Below, one piece after another: positions 11,069-22,700 of a stretch of 64,000 bases of DNA (position 1 is its first letter; the number at the start of each line of letters is the position of its first letter). The DNA is from Linyphia triangularis. Taxonomy: Eukaryota > Arthropoda > Arachnida > Araneae > Linyphiidae. The position numbers were made by a program, and so were the translations under genes. The stretch covers positions 57,920,487 through 57,984,486 of the forward strand of contig OZ021727.1 of NCBI GenBank assembly GCA_963978545.1, given 5' to 3'. Under the pieces are notes generated by a model. The model was not told the DNA's origin. It searched no databases and saw nothing but the letters and a program-made list of their open reading frames with translations.

Positions 11069-11860
11069 CAAAGTCAGTGTAAAATTGTGACGTCATAAAT
11101 ATGGTCACCATAACATATTTAAATCTAGACGGCAGAATGCAAACGGCACTACTGTCAAACAGGGGCGGTCCAGTGTGGAAGGTAATCCCCCCCCCCCCCC
11201 CAACTACAGAATAGCTATCTTCACTTTATTTAATTCCCCGTTCAATTTTATTACGACATCTTCATTTTATATATTTGATAGTAATTGCTCTAAAAACACC
11301 GCTTCTATGCTCTTTGGATGTCACTCGATACTTTCAGTCGGTGCATCCAATTAAATTGTTGCAATGTATTTATTGAAGGAATATGTGTTTTGTAAAGTTA
11401 TAAAGCTTTCAAACACATAGTTCCATAACTAGTGAAGAAATACATTCTATTAAAACGGATTTCTTTTTAAATCAAACAAAATTCATAGAATAATGTATGC
11501 AAACAAATAATAACTAAATGAAATTATACTGTTCATTGTCAGGCTTTTAGTCTGGGCGCTAATGTCGAAAAAAAGTGATCCCGTGTGCCACTTCATGATG
11601 CAAACATGTGGGTGGTGTCATTCTCTTCGTATGAATGCGTAGAAAATGAAATCCGATGGTGGGTACCTGGCTTAGAGCAGGAATAGTGGGTAGAGAGAGG
11701 GAAACCCTATTCTCCCTGTTCTCTGGTTGTAATCACGTGACTTCCGTCAGTCTTCTGAGTCACCCCTTCCCCCTTTCCACTTCTTGTAATGTTATTTCAA
11801 TGGCTGCCTTTCGTTCTACGAAGAACGTGCTGATATTCGAATAGTGTTTTAAGCTGCAAA

Positions 11861-12673
11861 ATGGTGTCTGCATGTTGTGCCTTTGACTGCTCCGAAAGAC
11901 AAGTTAAAGGAGGACTAATTTCCTTTCATAGGTAAGTTCACTGATTATTATTTCAGTTTATATTTGAAGCTTTTTATGTCGTGTTATGTAAAGACCTACG
12001 GTAAAACTGTGTTATCACAAGAAAAAGGAGTTGATTTTTATGAAATCTCCGTTCAAACATTTTTATTATTCATCATATCTACGTATTTCGTAATCGTTTG
12101 AAAAAAATAAGTCAGAAATAATTCTTTTAGTTAAGTTTTAATTGGCATACGCCGTAATCTCTTGGCGATATTCAGTTTTCGCCAAATGGTAAAGCAGGTC
12201 AGCGAAACGAGCATGTCTGCTCTAAGTCGCGCTCGTAAGGAATATTTTTGAATCGCAAAATAAAACAAATTATTAAATTTATTTGTTAGCTTCCCAAATA
12301 TTTTTCCAGTAAATCCTATACAACGAACCAATATACTAATATTTCTCAATTTTCGACGCTGATTACAAAACATTAATATGAATATTTTAAATCACTTTGA
12401 CACCTTAATGAAAAACATTTTTAGATTATCTTAAGTTTATTAAATTTACTTTAATTAAATATGTAACAATTATTAAATAAATAAATCGAATGAAGTTTAA
12501 AAAAAGTTAAAATTATAATATGTGTTTTTTTTATGTTTATTATTATTTGGATGAAAGTTTATTATTTATTGACCTTTTATTTTAGCTTTCCAAAAGATGA
12601 AAACCGAAGAAAATTATGGGAAAGGAATATTCGCAGAGAATGTGTTTATTTACAGTATATAAATTTGATATAA
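11861..12673 (+). pseudogene. THAP zinc-finger, two exons, truncated
   Basis: Exon 1 (11861-11931) starts at ATG and encodes MVSACCAFDCSERQVKGG and then ISFH, giving the first cysteine pair of a C2CH THAP finger. A strong donor GTAAGT follows at 11932. Exon 2 starts at 12586 after TTTTATTTTAG and reads FPKDENRRKLWERNIRRE, the typical second part of a THAP domain. The phases agree (exon 1 leaves two bases). The frame then reaches a stop within about 12 codons, before the C-x2-H half and the AVPTIF-like end. So the DNA-binding fold is incomplete and the transposase body is gone. In P-type transposases this domain binds the transposon ends. Confidence 0.8.
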
Positions 12674-13185
12674 ATATTTCTATTAAGAAATATTATTTTA
12701 AATGTTTATAATGTTTATGTCAAGTAAATGGGTTCATATGGCTTGTCATGTTTATTAACAAATAGAACATAAAAATAAATTATACAATTTAAATGAATAT
12801 TTTCTGTAAAATGCAATAAAAATTTCTTTTTATGCAACAAAATTATTTTTATTAATACAGAAATTAAAATTATCTGTAATAATACAGTTATTTTCTATTT
12901 TTCTGGAAATGTACTAATACTTAATTCAAGTATTACGCAATTTTTTACATATGTGTGTTAATTTACAGTATATGAATTTGATATAAATATTTCTATTATT
13001 AAGAAATATTATTTTAAATGTTTATGGTTAATTAAGTCAAGTAAATGGGTTCATATGGCTTGTCATATTTATTAACAAATAGAACATATAAATAAATTAT
13101 ACAATTTAAATAAATATTTTCTGTAAAATGCAATAAAAATTTCTTTAAATGAATATTTTCTGTGAAATGCAATAAAAATTTCTTT
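12650..13185. repeat. Tandem duplication inside the P-like element
   Basis: About 190 bases starting TTTACAGTATATAAATTTGA at 12653 recur at 12963 with a few changes (shared AAATGGGTTCATATGGCTTG). Within the second copy, 'ATATTTTCTGTAAAATGCAA' is repeated again about 40 bases later. The duplication begins at the point where the THAP frame breaks, so it may mark the deletion scar. Confidence 0.8.
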
Positions 13186-14294
13186 TTATAAGTGTTTTAT
13201 GGTTTAATTTGTTAAATTAAAGCATGTATAGAAATAACTATTTACTAATTAAATGTAGTGTCATTTGAATTCCCAATTTTATTGAAGTTATAAAAACATC
13301 TCCCGCCAACATTTAAGAATAAAAATTATTTTAATGAATATTTAAAGAACAGGAACATTTTAAAGGTTTTCAAATACATACAAAATAGCCAAAAACACTA
13401 AGTTAATGGCTATTTAAAAAAAAAATCAAAAATTTATTTTTTGAAGTTTAGTTACATATTTTCTTCAGATTTATGTGTCAATCATTGCCATAAATTTAAG
13501 GGATAAATCTTAAGAAGTAATTTGGCATTTGTTTTATTCAAATATCTTCATTAGTTTTGAAGTTATGAGGGGAAAGTGCAACTATGGGCTTACCTTATGG
13601 CGGCTATCTTTGATCCGCCATTTTGAATGAAGCGTACGTCTGACTGATGACGACTTTTGATATTTTATTTCTAATGATATTTAGAAGCTATCCTCCAAAA
13701 TTTAGCTAGTTTAGAATTATTCCGGTAAAAAAAACTTTATTTGCTGGGCTAATAAGGATCAAAATAAATTTATTAAAAATATTCCCTATTCAAATGATAA
13801 TTCTAATAACTTTACTTGACATTTTTCTGCTTGTTAAGACAAAATAGTACATTTTAAAAAGCAAAATAACGAAACTTTTAAAGAAGTTATAAATTGCGTA
13901 AATTAAGGTTACGAAATCGCCAAATAACAGCGAACAAAGATATCCCGCCAAATATAGCTGCTCTTTGACGGCAGTCACGTGGTACAGTCCTTGCACCAGG
14001 TCGGGGAGAAATTCCAATGGGACTGATCTCTCTACCTACTATTCCTGCTCTAAGGTACCTGGCATCCCTGTACGAGTGGCGCTACAGTCGTAAATCCAAA
14101 ATGGCCGCCACCGTACCACCTAACGTGCATTTTTGTCGAATAATGGCTTTCCAACTCATTTTACCAACCAGTTGACTATTAGAAAACTTGTAGGAAATAA
14201 AATTTCCTTTCCAATGGTATGTAACACATGCATGTTACGTTAAATTACAAATTTCAAAAAGGCTGCCGTTTCGAGATTTTAAGTACGTTTTTCA

Positions 14295-14470
14295 GGTTGG
14301 TTGATTTGTACGCTCAGCGATCTATACTTGTGCACAATAACGGCTAATCAGGCCGAGAACTGCAGCTGAACGTGGATTCCAAACCACAAAGAACATCTAT
14401 GCCCAACCCGGGATTCGAACCCGGCACCTTTAGCACGCGAATCCAGAAAGCTAACTACACAGCTATCGGG
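14295..14470 (-). mobile_element. SINE family B copy 5, in the left arm of the Academ-like element
   Basis: Nearly complete family B copy: GGTTGGTTGATTTGTACGCT, GGCTAATCAGGCCGAG, GGGATTCGAACCCGGC. It is mirrored by copy 6 at the matching position of the right arm. Confidence 0.85.
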
Positions 14471-14476
14471 TTAGTT

Positions 14477-16718
14477 AGAAATACAGACTTGGATTTGCAC
14501 TTGACAGCTACACAGGGACAAAGGACTTCATAAAGTATTTCTATGCCTTTGATCTACTAAACTATGCAAGAATGATTCCACTATACTTGATGGATATGGA
14601 AAAACTTAATAAAATGCATACAACTATATGGCAAGAATTACAGCAAGGAAAGTGGGTTGTTAATGTAACCAAAATACCATTTTGCGCTTTAGGAGCCAAT
14701 GAAGCTCTGGAACACCAGAACAGAAGACTTGAAGACCAAAGTGGACTTACAGGCATCACTCTAAACAAGACTGCTCGGACAAGATTCTTTCTGCCAGATC
14801 CTAGCTCACAAGAATTGATGCATTAACCAATGTAATAATTAAAAATGCCACCCCCCAATGCCAAATGTCATCATGAATATTGTCTATCGGTTCGCAAGCG
14901 TCAGGATCACAACGTTGAAAAATTTATAGAGGGTTTATACCAACCTTTTTTAATGCAAATACAGAACATCTTATACATCTGGTGTGTAAGAAAGTTCTTC
15001 CCGATGACGTTCAAATAGACATGTGTACAGTTGCTGATATTGGTGAGAGTCTTCTTTCCAAATTCATTGAGGAACGCATTAAAATGATCAACCAACCAAC
15101 AGTATCAACAGAAAAATCGGTACCATCAAAGCCCTCAGTACAGTTATGGGTACCAATGAAAAAGATAAAACTTATGCCGGCAAATCAACATTCCAAAATT
15201 TTAAAGTAACAATGTAGGAAAAATTGTTAGAGTTGAAAGATGATTTTTCAATATTTTCTAGACTGATGATTGGAACAAGAAGTCGGGTGATATAGATTTG
15301 AAAGCAACTTTTTGTCGTTATGAATTCTCATTATTGCCACCTGATTTGTTTTCCTTACATGGATGTATGTATTACTGCTCGGGAAAAAAAGCAAGCTTAT
15401 GGTTTTCCTGGAGGAGCTACCTCAAAATCTATATCCTTCATCCAATGAGAAAAGCGAATTCTAACACAATTTCCAGTAGATGAGACAGCACAAACTGTTG
15501 GCACAGCTGCATTTTATTGATAAACCTATTACTGTTAAGACTTGTGAAGAACTTGCAGATAACTTTGTCAGACAAAAATCAAAGAAGTTTGGTATGTACA
15601 AAGAGATTCACATGATATTTGATACCTACAAACAGAATTCGCTGAAGACATAAGGGTGAAACGTCAGGGTAAATCGGCCCCTATTCAATACAAAGTGCAC
15701 CCATCAACAAACATCCTTAAATTAACCATGCACCAGTTACTTTTGCACGAAATGACTAAGGATAAACTGACAGAATACTTGGCATCCAAGTTTATGGACT
15801 ATGCAGTCAAGAATAATAAAAAATTTGTTTGTGTTGGAGAAATCATGCAAATACCAGCCAAATGGACGCGTTGTGTCTTGAAACCATGCAGGAGGAAGCA
15901 GATGCTAAAATAATTTTGCACAGTATATATGTTGCTTCCAGAGTCATTAACAAAATTAACAAATACTCTGCAGACACAGATGTATTAGTACTTGCTCTTC
16001 GGAGATATCTTATATGTTCCAAGAGAATACAGCATTATAGTGGGTACTGGCAGAAACAACAACAAACAATTCATCCTCAGTCAATCCATGACATGCTATT
16101 AGGGCCCAATAAGTCTTCAGCACTACCAGGACTCCACGCCCTTTCTGGTGCTGGTAACACTGAATCATTTACTGGAAATGGAAAGATTATATGGTGGAAA
16201 GTTTTTTCTGTAGCTAGTGATGACATTATAGCTGCACAGGGCCTTATGGGTAATTTTAAAACTCTTTCCACAGAAATGTTACAAAAGTTAGAGGCATTCG
16301 TTTGTTAGTTGTGTATGTATCGCGAACCAAAATGATAGATATTGGGGAGGTAAGATGGTGACTCTTCACTAAAAAACCAAAGACTGGGGAACATCTTGCA
16401 CCAGCAAAGGTATCTCTTTATCCAGGTCTTTTGCGTGCACGCTACCAAGCAATGATTTGGGCACAAGATACTAGACAGCATCCTGACATACCTCAACCTA
16501 CAGATTTTGGCTGGTCGATTGTGGATGGGAAATTTGAGCCTATTACATGTACAGAAAATTGTGCTCCGCAGGGGCTCTTAGGGTTGACTAAGTGCTCCTG
16601 TCTGAAGCGTCGGTGTGGCCTTCTCTGTCGATGCAATATCAACAATCTGCCTTGCACAGAAATGTGCTCATGTGGTAGAGATGATGACTATGTGACAACA
16701 CTGCAATTGTTGACCTGA
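14477..16718 (+). pseudogene. Broken transposon gene: XPG/PIN-like acidic core plus C-terminal CXC domain
   Basis: Reading frames follow in order with several shifts: 14477-14826 (DLLNYARMIPLY, then LGANEALEHQNRRLEDQ and GITLNKTARTRFFLPDP), about 14905-15209, 15256-15420, 15485-15650, 15656-15913, 15829-16308 and 16431-16718. The 15829 frame has EEADAKIILH and, about 20 residues later, SADTDVLVLALRRY. This E-x-D ... D-x-D spacing resembles the catalytic acids of XPG/FEN-type PIN nucleases. The next part has ALPGLHALSGAGNTESF. The last frame ends in a cysteine cluster with CSCLKRRCGLLCRC and CTEMCSCG, resembling a tesmin/TSO1-type CXC DNA-binding domain. I recall the same order of motifs in large, unnamed, highly repeated proteins of invertebrate genomes. 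At least five frameshifts make this copy non-functional. Start and introns are unknown. Confidence 0.65.
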
Positions 16719-17099
16719 AGATGAATGATAATGAGGAAGATGAGGATGAAGATGTTAATTTAACTTAATGATAACGAAAAATCTTAGTATTGTTTACACC
16801 ATTTGTTATATAGGTATAACAAAAACTATTACACTGTTACGCTCTTCTGTGACATTCACATTCCAAATGTTAAAAAACTTTGTCGTATCAATATTGAGCT
16901 GTCGTAGTTTATTATCAGTCTGTTGTAGTTTGTTTACTTGTGAAAAGTGCCAAGGCTATATTTTATTGTCCAATCTGTAAATATTAGCTCTCTGTGATGC
17001 TCATTTATCTTATAATATAATGTGGAAACTATTATTAGAGTCCCACACAGATGCCCAGTAATCGTGTTCTTTTTGAATTTTAAATCTTGGAGTGACAAT

Positions 17100-17350
17100 G
17101 TAAAGGTGCTATAATGGTCAGAAAGCTTTTTTTAATTCCAAAAAGTTTTCTAATAACCAACATGTTTATATAGTGCACCGGAAAGCTATTACTCTGAAAA
17201 GACATTCCAGCAACGATAATGCAGTGGATATCTTAAATTTTGACTAGGTAGATATTCCATTACAAAAGTTATTTTACTTCCTTCAGTTTCCCAATAGGTA
17301 ACAAGTGAATCAAGTGCACTGAGAAGCTATTACTCTGAAAAAAGCACTGC
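17100..17350. repeat. Short direct repeat between the broken gene and the right arm
   Basis: AAGCTATTACTCTGAAAA recurs at about 17183 and 17323 with flanking similarity (AGTGCACCGG and AGTGCACTGAG). It could be 3' untranslated sequence of the transposon gene. Nothing else is visible here. Confidence 0.5.
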
Positions 17351-17365
17351 CCACTTGATGACTGT

Positions 17366-17530
17366 GTGATTAGTGCTCTAACTTTTCACGCTAAGGGAGC
17401 CGGGTTCGAATCCCGGTTTGGACATGGATGTTCTTTGTGGTTCGAAATCCACGTTCAGCTGCAGTTCTCGGCCTGATTAGCCGTTATTGTGCACATATAT
17501 AGATCGTTGAGAGTACAAACCAACCAACCT
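17366..17530 (+). mobile_element. SINE family B copy 6, in the right arm of the Academ-like element
   Basis: Plus-strand family B copy with GCCGGGTTCGAATCCCGG B-box region, GTGGTTCGAAATCCACG, CTGATTAGCCGTTATTGTG and tail ACAAACCAACCAACC. Mirror partner of copy 5. Confidence 0.85.
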
Positions 17531-18178
17531 GACAAACGCATTTAAGATCGCGACACGGCGGCCATTTTGGAATGTGTAATTTAACCTAACATGCATGTGT
17601 TATATACCATTGGAAAGGAAATTTTATTTCCTACAAGTTTTCTTATAGTCAACTACTTGGTAAAATGAGTTGGGAAGCCATTATTCGATAAAAACGTACG
17701 TTAGGTGGTACGGTGGCGGCCATTTTGGATTTTCGACTGTAGCGCTACTCGTACCGGGATGCCAGGTACCCACCATCGGATTTCATTTTCTACGCATTCA
17801 TACAAAGAGAATGACACCACCCACATGTTTGCATCATGAAGTGGCCCACGGGATTATATTTGCTCCCGGACTATTTATAAATTGCAATTGGTTAAAATTT
17901 AAGTGCATTTCTGATACGAAAGTATATATTGTAATTGTCATTACCTTTCAATAATAAAATTAATTTTTTTGTACCAAATTACATAACTTGTACATATTGA
18001 CTTAACCTTTAAATGCTGTATTTGGATGTTTTGATCTTTTCGGCGCAAGGGCAACACGTGGTTCATACTGCACCCAAAAAATTGGTGAAGATCAATTTAA
18101 AACTTCCAAAACAAAGATTTGGAAAAATTGATATAAAAGTCAAAGATTAAGTATTTTAGGGGGTTGGAAGCATTCTGC

Positions 18179-18206
18179 AAAAAAAAAAAAAAAAAAAAAA
18201 AAAAAA
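18179..18206. repeat. Poly-A tract
   Basis: About 27 consecutive A. No associated retroelement end was recognised on either side. Confidence 0.9.
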
Positions 18207-18641
18207 TGACTCGCAATCTGTCAGACCGCATACAACAGTTAAAGGTTAACTGTATAGACGATTCAGCAATTTCGAATAAAATACATAGGGATGTCGCTGG
18301 TTTGAAGCATGTTTCATAAAATTGCTCTCACTCTTAGAAAAAGTTATGGATATACCACTTCTATCAGCATTGAGGTTCCGTGCCCATAGAAAAATTTCGT
18401 TTCCCATTCAAAGTAGTGTGAAGGTTTTGGTGTCATTTTGAAGGTTTAGGTTCCAAACAACATTTTTGTACGAATGAACATTGATCAACCCCCATGATGA
18501 TTTTTTAGAGAACGCGCATCTTACAAAAACGATGTCTACTTATAAAAATGACACCTCATTTCAAGTCGATTGTCGATTTTATAGAGTAATTTCATCGAAA
18601 AATATTCAAAGTATTTATTTGATAAGAAAATCACGAATTAA

Positions 18642-18854
18642 CCCTTTGCACTCCAGAGTTGACTCTCACTCACCACAAGATTTGATGCCGCAACTCGAAA
18701 GGACCACTAGGTTTGATGCGGAATTTCGATGCAAGGCCAATGACTGTGTTTAGTTTCTTTGAAGCGGATCTGTAACAGCGAACCAACCAAAAATGGCGGG
18801 AATTTTCTCGAGTTGTTGGTTCCTCTGCGCGAAAAAGGCCTGGAGTGCAAAGGA
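18642..18854. mobile_element. piggyBac-like MITE, 213 bp
   Basis: Starts CCCTTTGCACTCCAG after TTAA (18638-18641) and ends CTGGAGTGCAAAGGA before TTAA (18855-18858). TTAA duplications and a CCCTTTGCACTC-type end fit piggyBac-derived MITEs. Small frames over it on both strands are shadows. Confidence 0.8.
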
Positions 18855-19522
18855 TTAACCTTAAAGTTGGTTCCTGGGAACCCGAAGCTCTAAAATACAA
18901 CGTTGCGATGCGAGCATATAAATTCAACATTTAATTTAAAATTGAAACTAAATTTATTTTTTAAGTCCTAGTGAAAAGCAAAGGTCGCTAAAATATATTT
19001 AGTCTGAGTAGGCAATTATTGATTTGAAAACTTGGGGGCAATTCTAAAATTAAAAGTGGTTTTATTTTGATAAAATTTTTTAATTTTTTGTATTAGCTTG
19101 TAGGGAAAGGGTCTCTATTATATATTTGTCCCAAGTCATAAGAAGTTAAGGATTATTTATTTGAAGCACTTGGAAGAAGAAACTTAAAAGAGGTTTTTAA
19201 AATTTACATAGAATCAGGATTCTGATGGCAAAATATACATGGATGGTATAAAAGTTTTAAAAAAATTGCAATATTCAAACATGAACATCAAAAGTTATTC
19301 TTTTAGGATCACGCGCGGGTTTCTTTTCGGAGCTGTAAGAGAACAACATTTTGGAAGATATAGTCAAATGAGATGGAAATACACTATACATCAAAAGAGA
19401 TGGATTGATATCATGACTTTCGAAACACAAACACATATTTAACTTCCAAAGTCATTATTCGTAGGTTATGTTCTACAAAACGGTAAAAAACATTTATTTA
19501 AAATAGTTTAATTATTTAATTG

Positions 19523-19717
19523 TATTGGACTTGAAATAACTCAGAAATAACTTTAAGATGAAAAATGGTTATTTTAGTTTCAGAAGAATTTTTTCTTTTT
19601 TTTTCAAACTTAAAAACAGGTGAACAGAGTTGAGTTGTACAAATGCTGTATAATGGAATAATAGGTAGTGGCTTAAAAATAGAGTAACATGAAATATTGA
19701 ATTTAAATATTCTAACA
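19523..19717 (-). repeat. Copia 3' LTR
   Basis: About 195 bp; begins TGTTAGAATATTTAAATTC on the minus strand and ends CAAGTCCAATA. Differs from the other LTR at a handful of sites, mainly around the internal A/T-rich run. Confidence 0.95.
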
Positions 19718-19727
19718 CTCCCCCTCA
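19718..19727 (-). other. Copia polypurine tract
   Basis: On the minus strand TGAGGGGGAG lies directly before the 3' LTR, the expected place for plus-strand DNA priming. Confidence 0.85.
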
Positions 19728-19733
19728 ATATTT

Positions 19734-22700
19734 CTATCCCACCAACCCCATTCCTTTTGAAAATTTTGCAGTCTTAACTGCTTCAAGAGGCTTCGTCAAT
19801 AAGTCAGCTTTCATGACATCAGTTGGGCAGTATAATACCGACAGAAAATTATTAGTTACAAGTTCACGAACAAAATGATACTTAATGTCAATGTGTTTGG
19901 TGCACTGACTAAACCTTCCACTCGTAAGCATTTTGATGCAGCTCTGATTGTCTTCGAATATGGTTATAGGTACCGTAGCCGCTTCATGAAAATCCCTCAA
20001 TTGTCTGTTTAACCATATAGCTTCTTGTGCTGATTCTGCAAGAGCTACATACTCAGCTTCTGCACTCGATAAAGAAACTGATGGCTGTATCTTGCTTGAC
20101 CAACATATTGTCCCTCCATATAGTTGGAACAAATAACCACTCTGTGATCTTCTTCCCTCAGATCCTGCCCAATTGGCATCCACATACCCTTCTAAAATGG
20201 TAGTTTCACTGTGTAGATCTGAACCTAACTTTAGTCTTTTGTGCACTGTAGTTTTCAAGTATCGAAATACTCGTTTAACTTCTGTCCAGTCACTTTGAGT
20301 TGGTCTGCTAACTTTACTAGCTAGAATTGATGTACTAACTGATATATCTGGTCTTGTATTAGATGAAATGTAAAGTAGTGATCCTATAGCTGCTCAATAG
20401 ACTGTATTTGTTTCCAATGGATCTTCAACTTCATTTCTCTTTAAGTATCCTGGCTCCAGAGGTATTCTTGATGGTTTCGAATCCTCTAACCCAAACTCCT
20501 TTATTTTTCGATTGATGTAGTTTGTTTGATGCAAATAGAAAAGTCCATCATCATCTCGATCAATTTGTAAACCCAAATAAAAATTTAAATGTCCCAGGTT
20601 CTTCATTTTGAATTGTTTCATAAGTTCCAATTCAAATTCCCTTAAGTTTAAACTTTCTTTGCTGGCTGCAATCAGATCGTCAACATACACAAGAATATAG
20701 GTCCAGGCTCCATTTGAATGTTTCGAATATAGACATGGGTCTGTCTTACTCTGCTTGAAGCTCATTTTCATGAAACTGTCATGGAGTTTCTTATTCCATT
20801 CGTTTGCACCCTGTTTCAAACCATATAAACTCTTCTGAAGTTTACAAACACGATGTTGCTTTCCTGGTTCTTCATATCCTTTTGGCTGTTTCATGTATAC
20901 ATCATGATGTAGATCGCCATTTAAGTATGCTGTCTGAATGTCATACTGATTAACTTCCATTTTTCTTTTTCCTGCAATAGTTAACAAAGTTCGAAATGTA
21001 GTCTGGCGTACAACAGGTGCGAAAACTTCATCATATTCTTCGCCAAATTTTTGAGAAAATCCCTGCGCAACCAATCTGGCCTTATATCTGTCTACATGTC
21101 CGTTTTCATCAATTTTTCTCTTGAAAACCCACTTGCTGCCTATTGCTTCTTTATTTGGTGGAAGTTTTGTTAATTCCCAAGTTCTGCTTTCCTTCAGTGA
21201 ATTTATTTCTTCTTTCATTGCATTACTCCAAGATTCAGCATCTTTAGACTTGATCGCTGCTTCATATGTTTTTGGTTCTGCTTCTTGAGTTTCACCTTCC
21301 TTAGCCATTTGGATTGTTTCAATTAATCTTTCAGGTGCTTTTCTAACTCGATTTGATCTTCTGAGCATATTGGTTTCTTCATCTGTTTCATTTGTTTCTT
21401 CAAAATCAAAATATGCCGAAGAGTTGGTCTCCCCCTCAAGTTCGAATTGACATGGTTCTTCTTCAACTAAATTGTCTGGTATGGCTTCCTTTTGACTTTC
21501 AGACTCGAAATCGTCTACGAACTTCACATGTTTACTGATGGTAATCTTGTTGGTATTTCTGTCTAACAATCTGTAGGCTTTAGATCCCTCTTGATAACCC
21601 ACAAATGTCATCAATTTTGCTTTGTTGTCTAACTTTAATCTTTGTCCTTCTGGGATTAGAGTGTAAGCTTTAATGCCAAATGTCTTGATTACCTCCAGAC
21701 TTGGTTTTTCTCCATGCCATAACTCGTAGGGTGTAACTTCATGGTGTTTTGTTGGCAGTCTGTTCTGTAGGAAGTTGGCAGTCTGAATAGCTTCTCCCCA
21801 ATATTTATTTTCAAGACCTGATTCTAGAAGTAAACATCTTATCATTTCAATAAGGTATCTGTTCTTACGTTCCGCAGTCCCATTCTGCTGAGGTGTATAT
21901 GGTGCCGAGGTTTGTCTCTGTATTCCCTCATCAATAAAGATTTTATCCACTTCAGAATTCATGTATTCACCACCTCTGTCTGATCTTATGCACTTTGGTG
22001 TTTTCCCGAACATAGTCTGAACCTGTTTCACATAATGAATTATGTTTCTTGAAACTTCCGACTTATTCTTCAACAAATAAATTTTAGTATACCTGCTAAA
22101 ATCATCGATTAGTGTAAGTATATATCTATTTCCACTTGGTGTTGCAACATGAATCGGTCCGCAAACATCCGAATGAACCAACTCAAACAATTCTGAGGTT
22201 TATGTTGTCGATTTCTTTGGAAATGATGTTTTCGTCATTTTCCCTTTAATGCAGATCTCGCATACATCAGTGTGTTTGCAAGGTTTTATCTTTAATCCTG
22301 TGGCTAAATATTTATTCGCCACTTTCTTTATAGCTTGAATATCTCGATGGCCTAATCTTTTGTGCCATTCATGTATACAGAAAGAATTGCAATCAGTTGC
22401 ATTTAATGCCTTTTGTGTATTTAGTACATACAAACTGTTTTTAGTATTTGCTACAGCAACAGTTTTTTCTTTTAACTTTATAGTACACTGTCCATTACTA
22501 AAGTCAATTTTAAATCCTTTATCAACTAGTTTCTTGACAGATAATAAATTTCCATGCAATTGTGGCACATAAAGGACATCTTGAACTTTTATTTTACTTA
22601 CTTGGTTCTGGTCATTTTCATAAAATATCCAGCCTTCACCCTTTCCACTGGTCACTATGATTTGTCCATCTGCAAGGTAGACTTTATCTTGAATGGTTTC

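Larger units (their letters stand above)
11671..14054 (+). mobile_element. P-like DNA transposon (THAP-bearing), internally deleted
   Basis: Ends are 28-bp inverted repeats with one mismatch: CTTAGAGCAGGAATAGTGGG on the left, and its complement ending CCTGCTCTAAG at 14054. It is flanked by a perfect 8-bp duplication, GTACCTGG, at 11663-11670 and 14055-14062. A subterminal inverted motif, TCACGTGAC, lies at 11734-11742 and, as GTCACGTG, at 13976-13983. An 8-bp duplication plus a THAP zinc finger are hallmarks of the P superfamily. The transposase catalytic part is absent: after the THAP exons the element holds only AT-rich DNA with internal duplications, so it is non-autonomous. Confidence 0.8.
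11548..17873 (+). mobile_element. Academ-like DNA transposon with ~500-bp inverted ends, interrupted by a P-like element
   Basis: The right end (17373-17873) is the reverse complement of two left blocks, 11548-11670 and 14055-14470. Those blocks would be contiguous if the inserted P-like element at 11671-14054 were removed. Ends read TAGTCTGGGCGCTAA on the left and, reversed, TAGTCCGGGAGCAAA on the right; a possible 3-bp TTT duplication flanks it. Shared arm landmarks include CACTTCATGATGCAAACATG and AAAATGGCCGCCACCGTACC. Each arm carries a family B SINE at the same place. The interior holds a decayed gene with XPG/PIN-like acidic motifs and a CXC domain. Academ transposons are known to include versions that carry an XPG nuclease and make 3-4-bp duplications, hence the call, which is an inference. 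No conventional DDE transposase was recognised. Confidence 0.65.

Noticed and set aside
10748..11071. 107-codon minus-strand frame
   Set aside because: It lies almost wholly in SINE family A copy 4.
16077..16496. Minus-strand frames of about 63 codons
   Set aside because: Shadows of the broken XPG/PIN-like gene on the plus strand.
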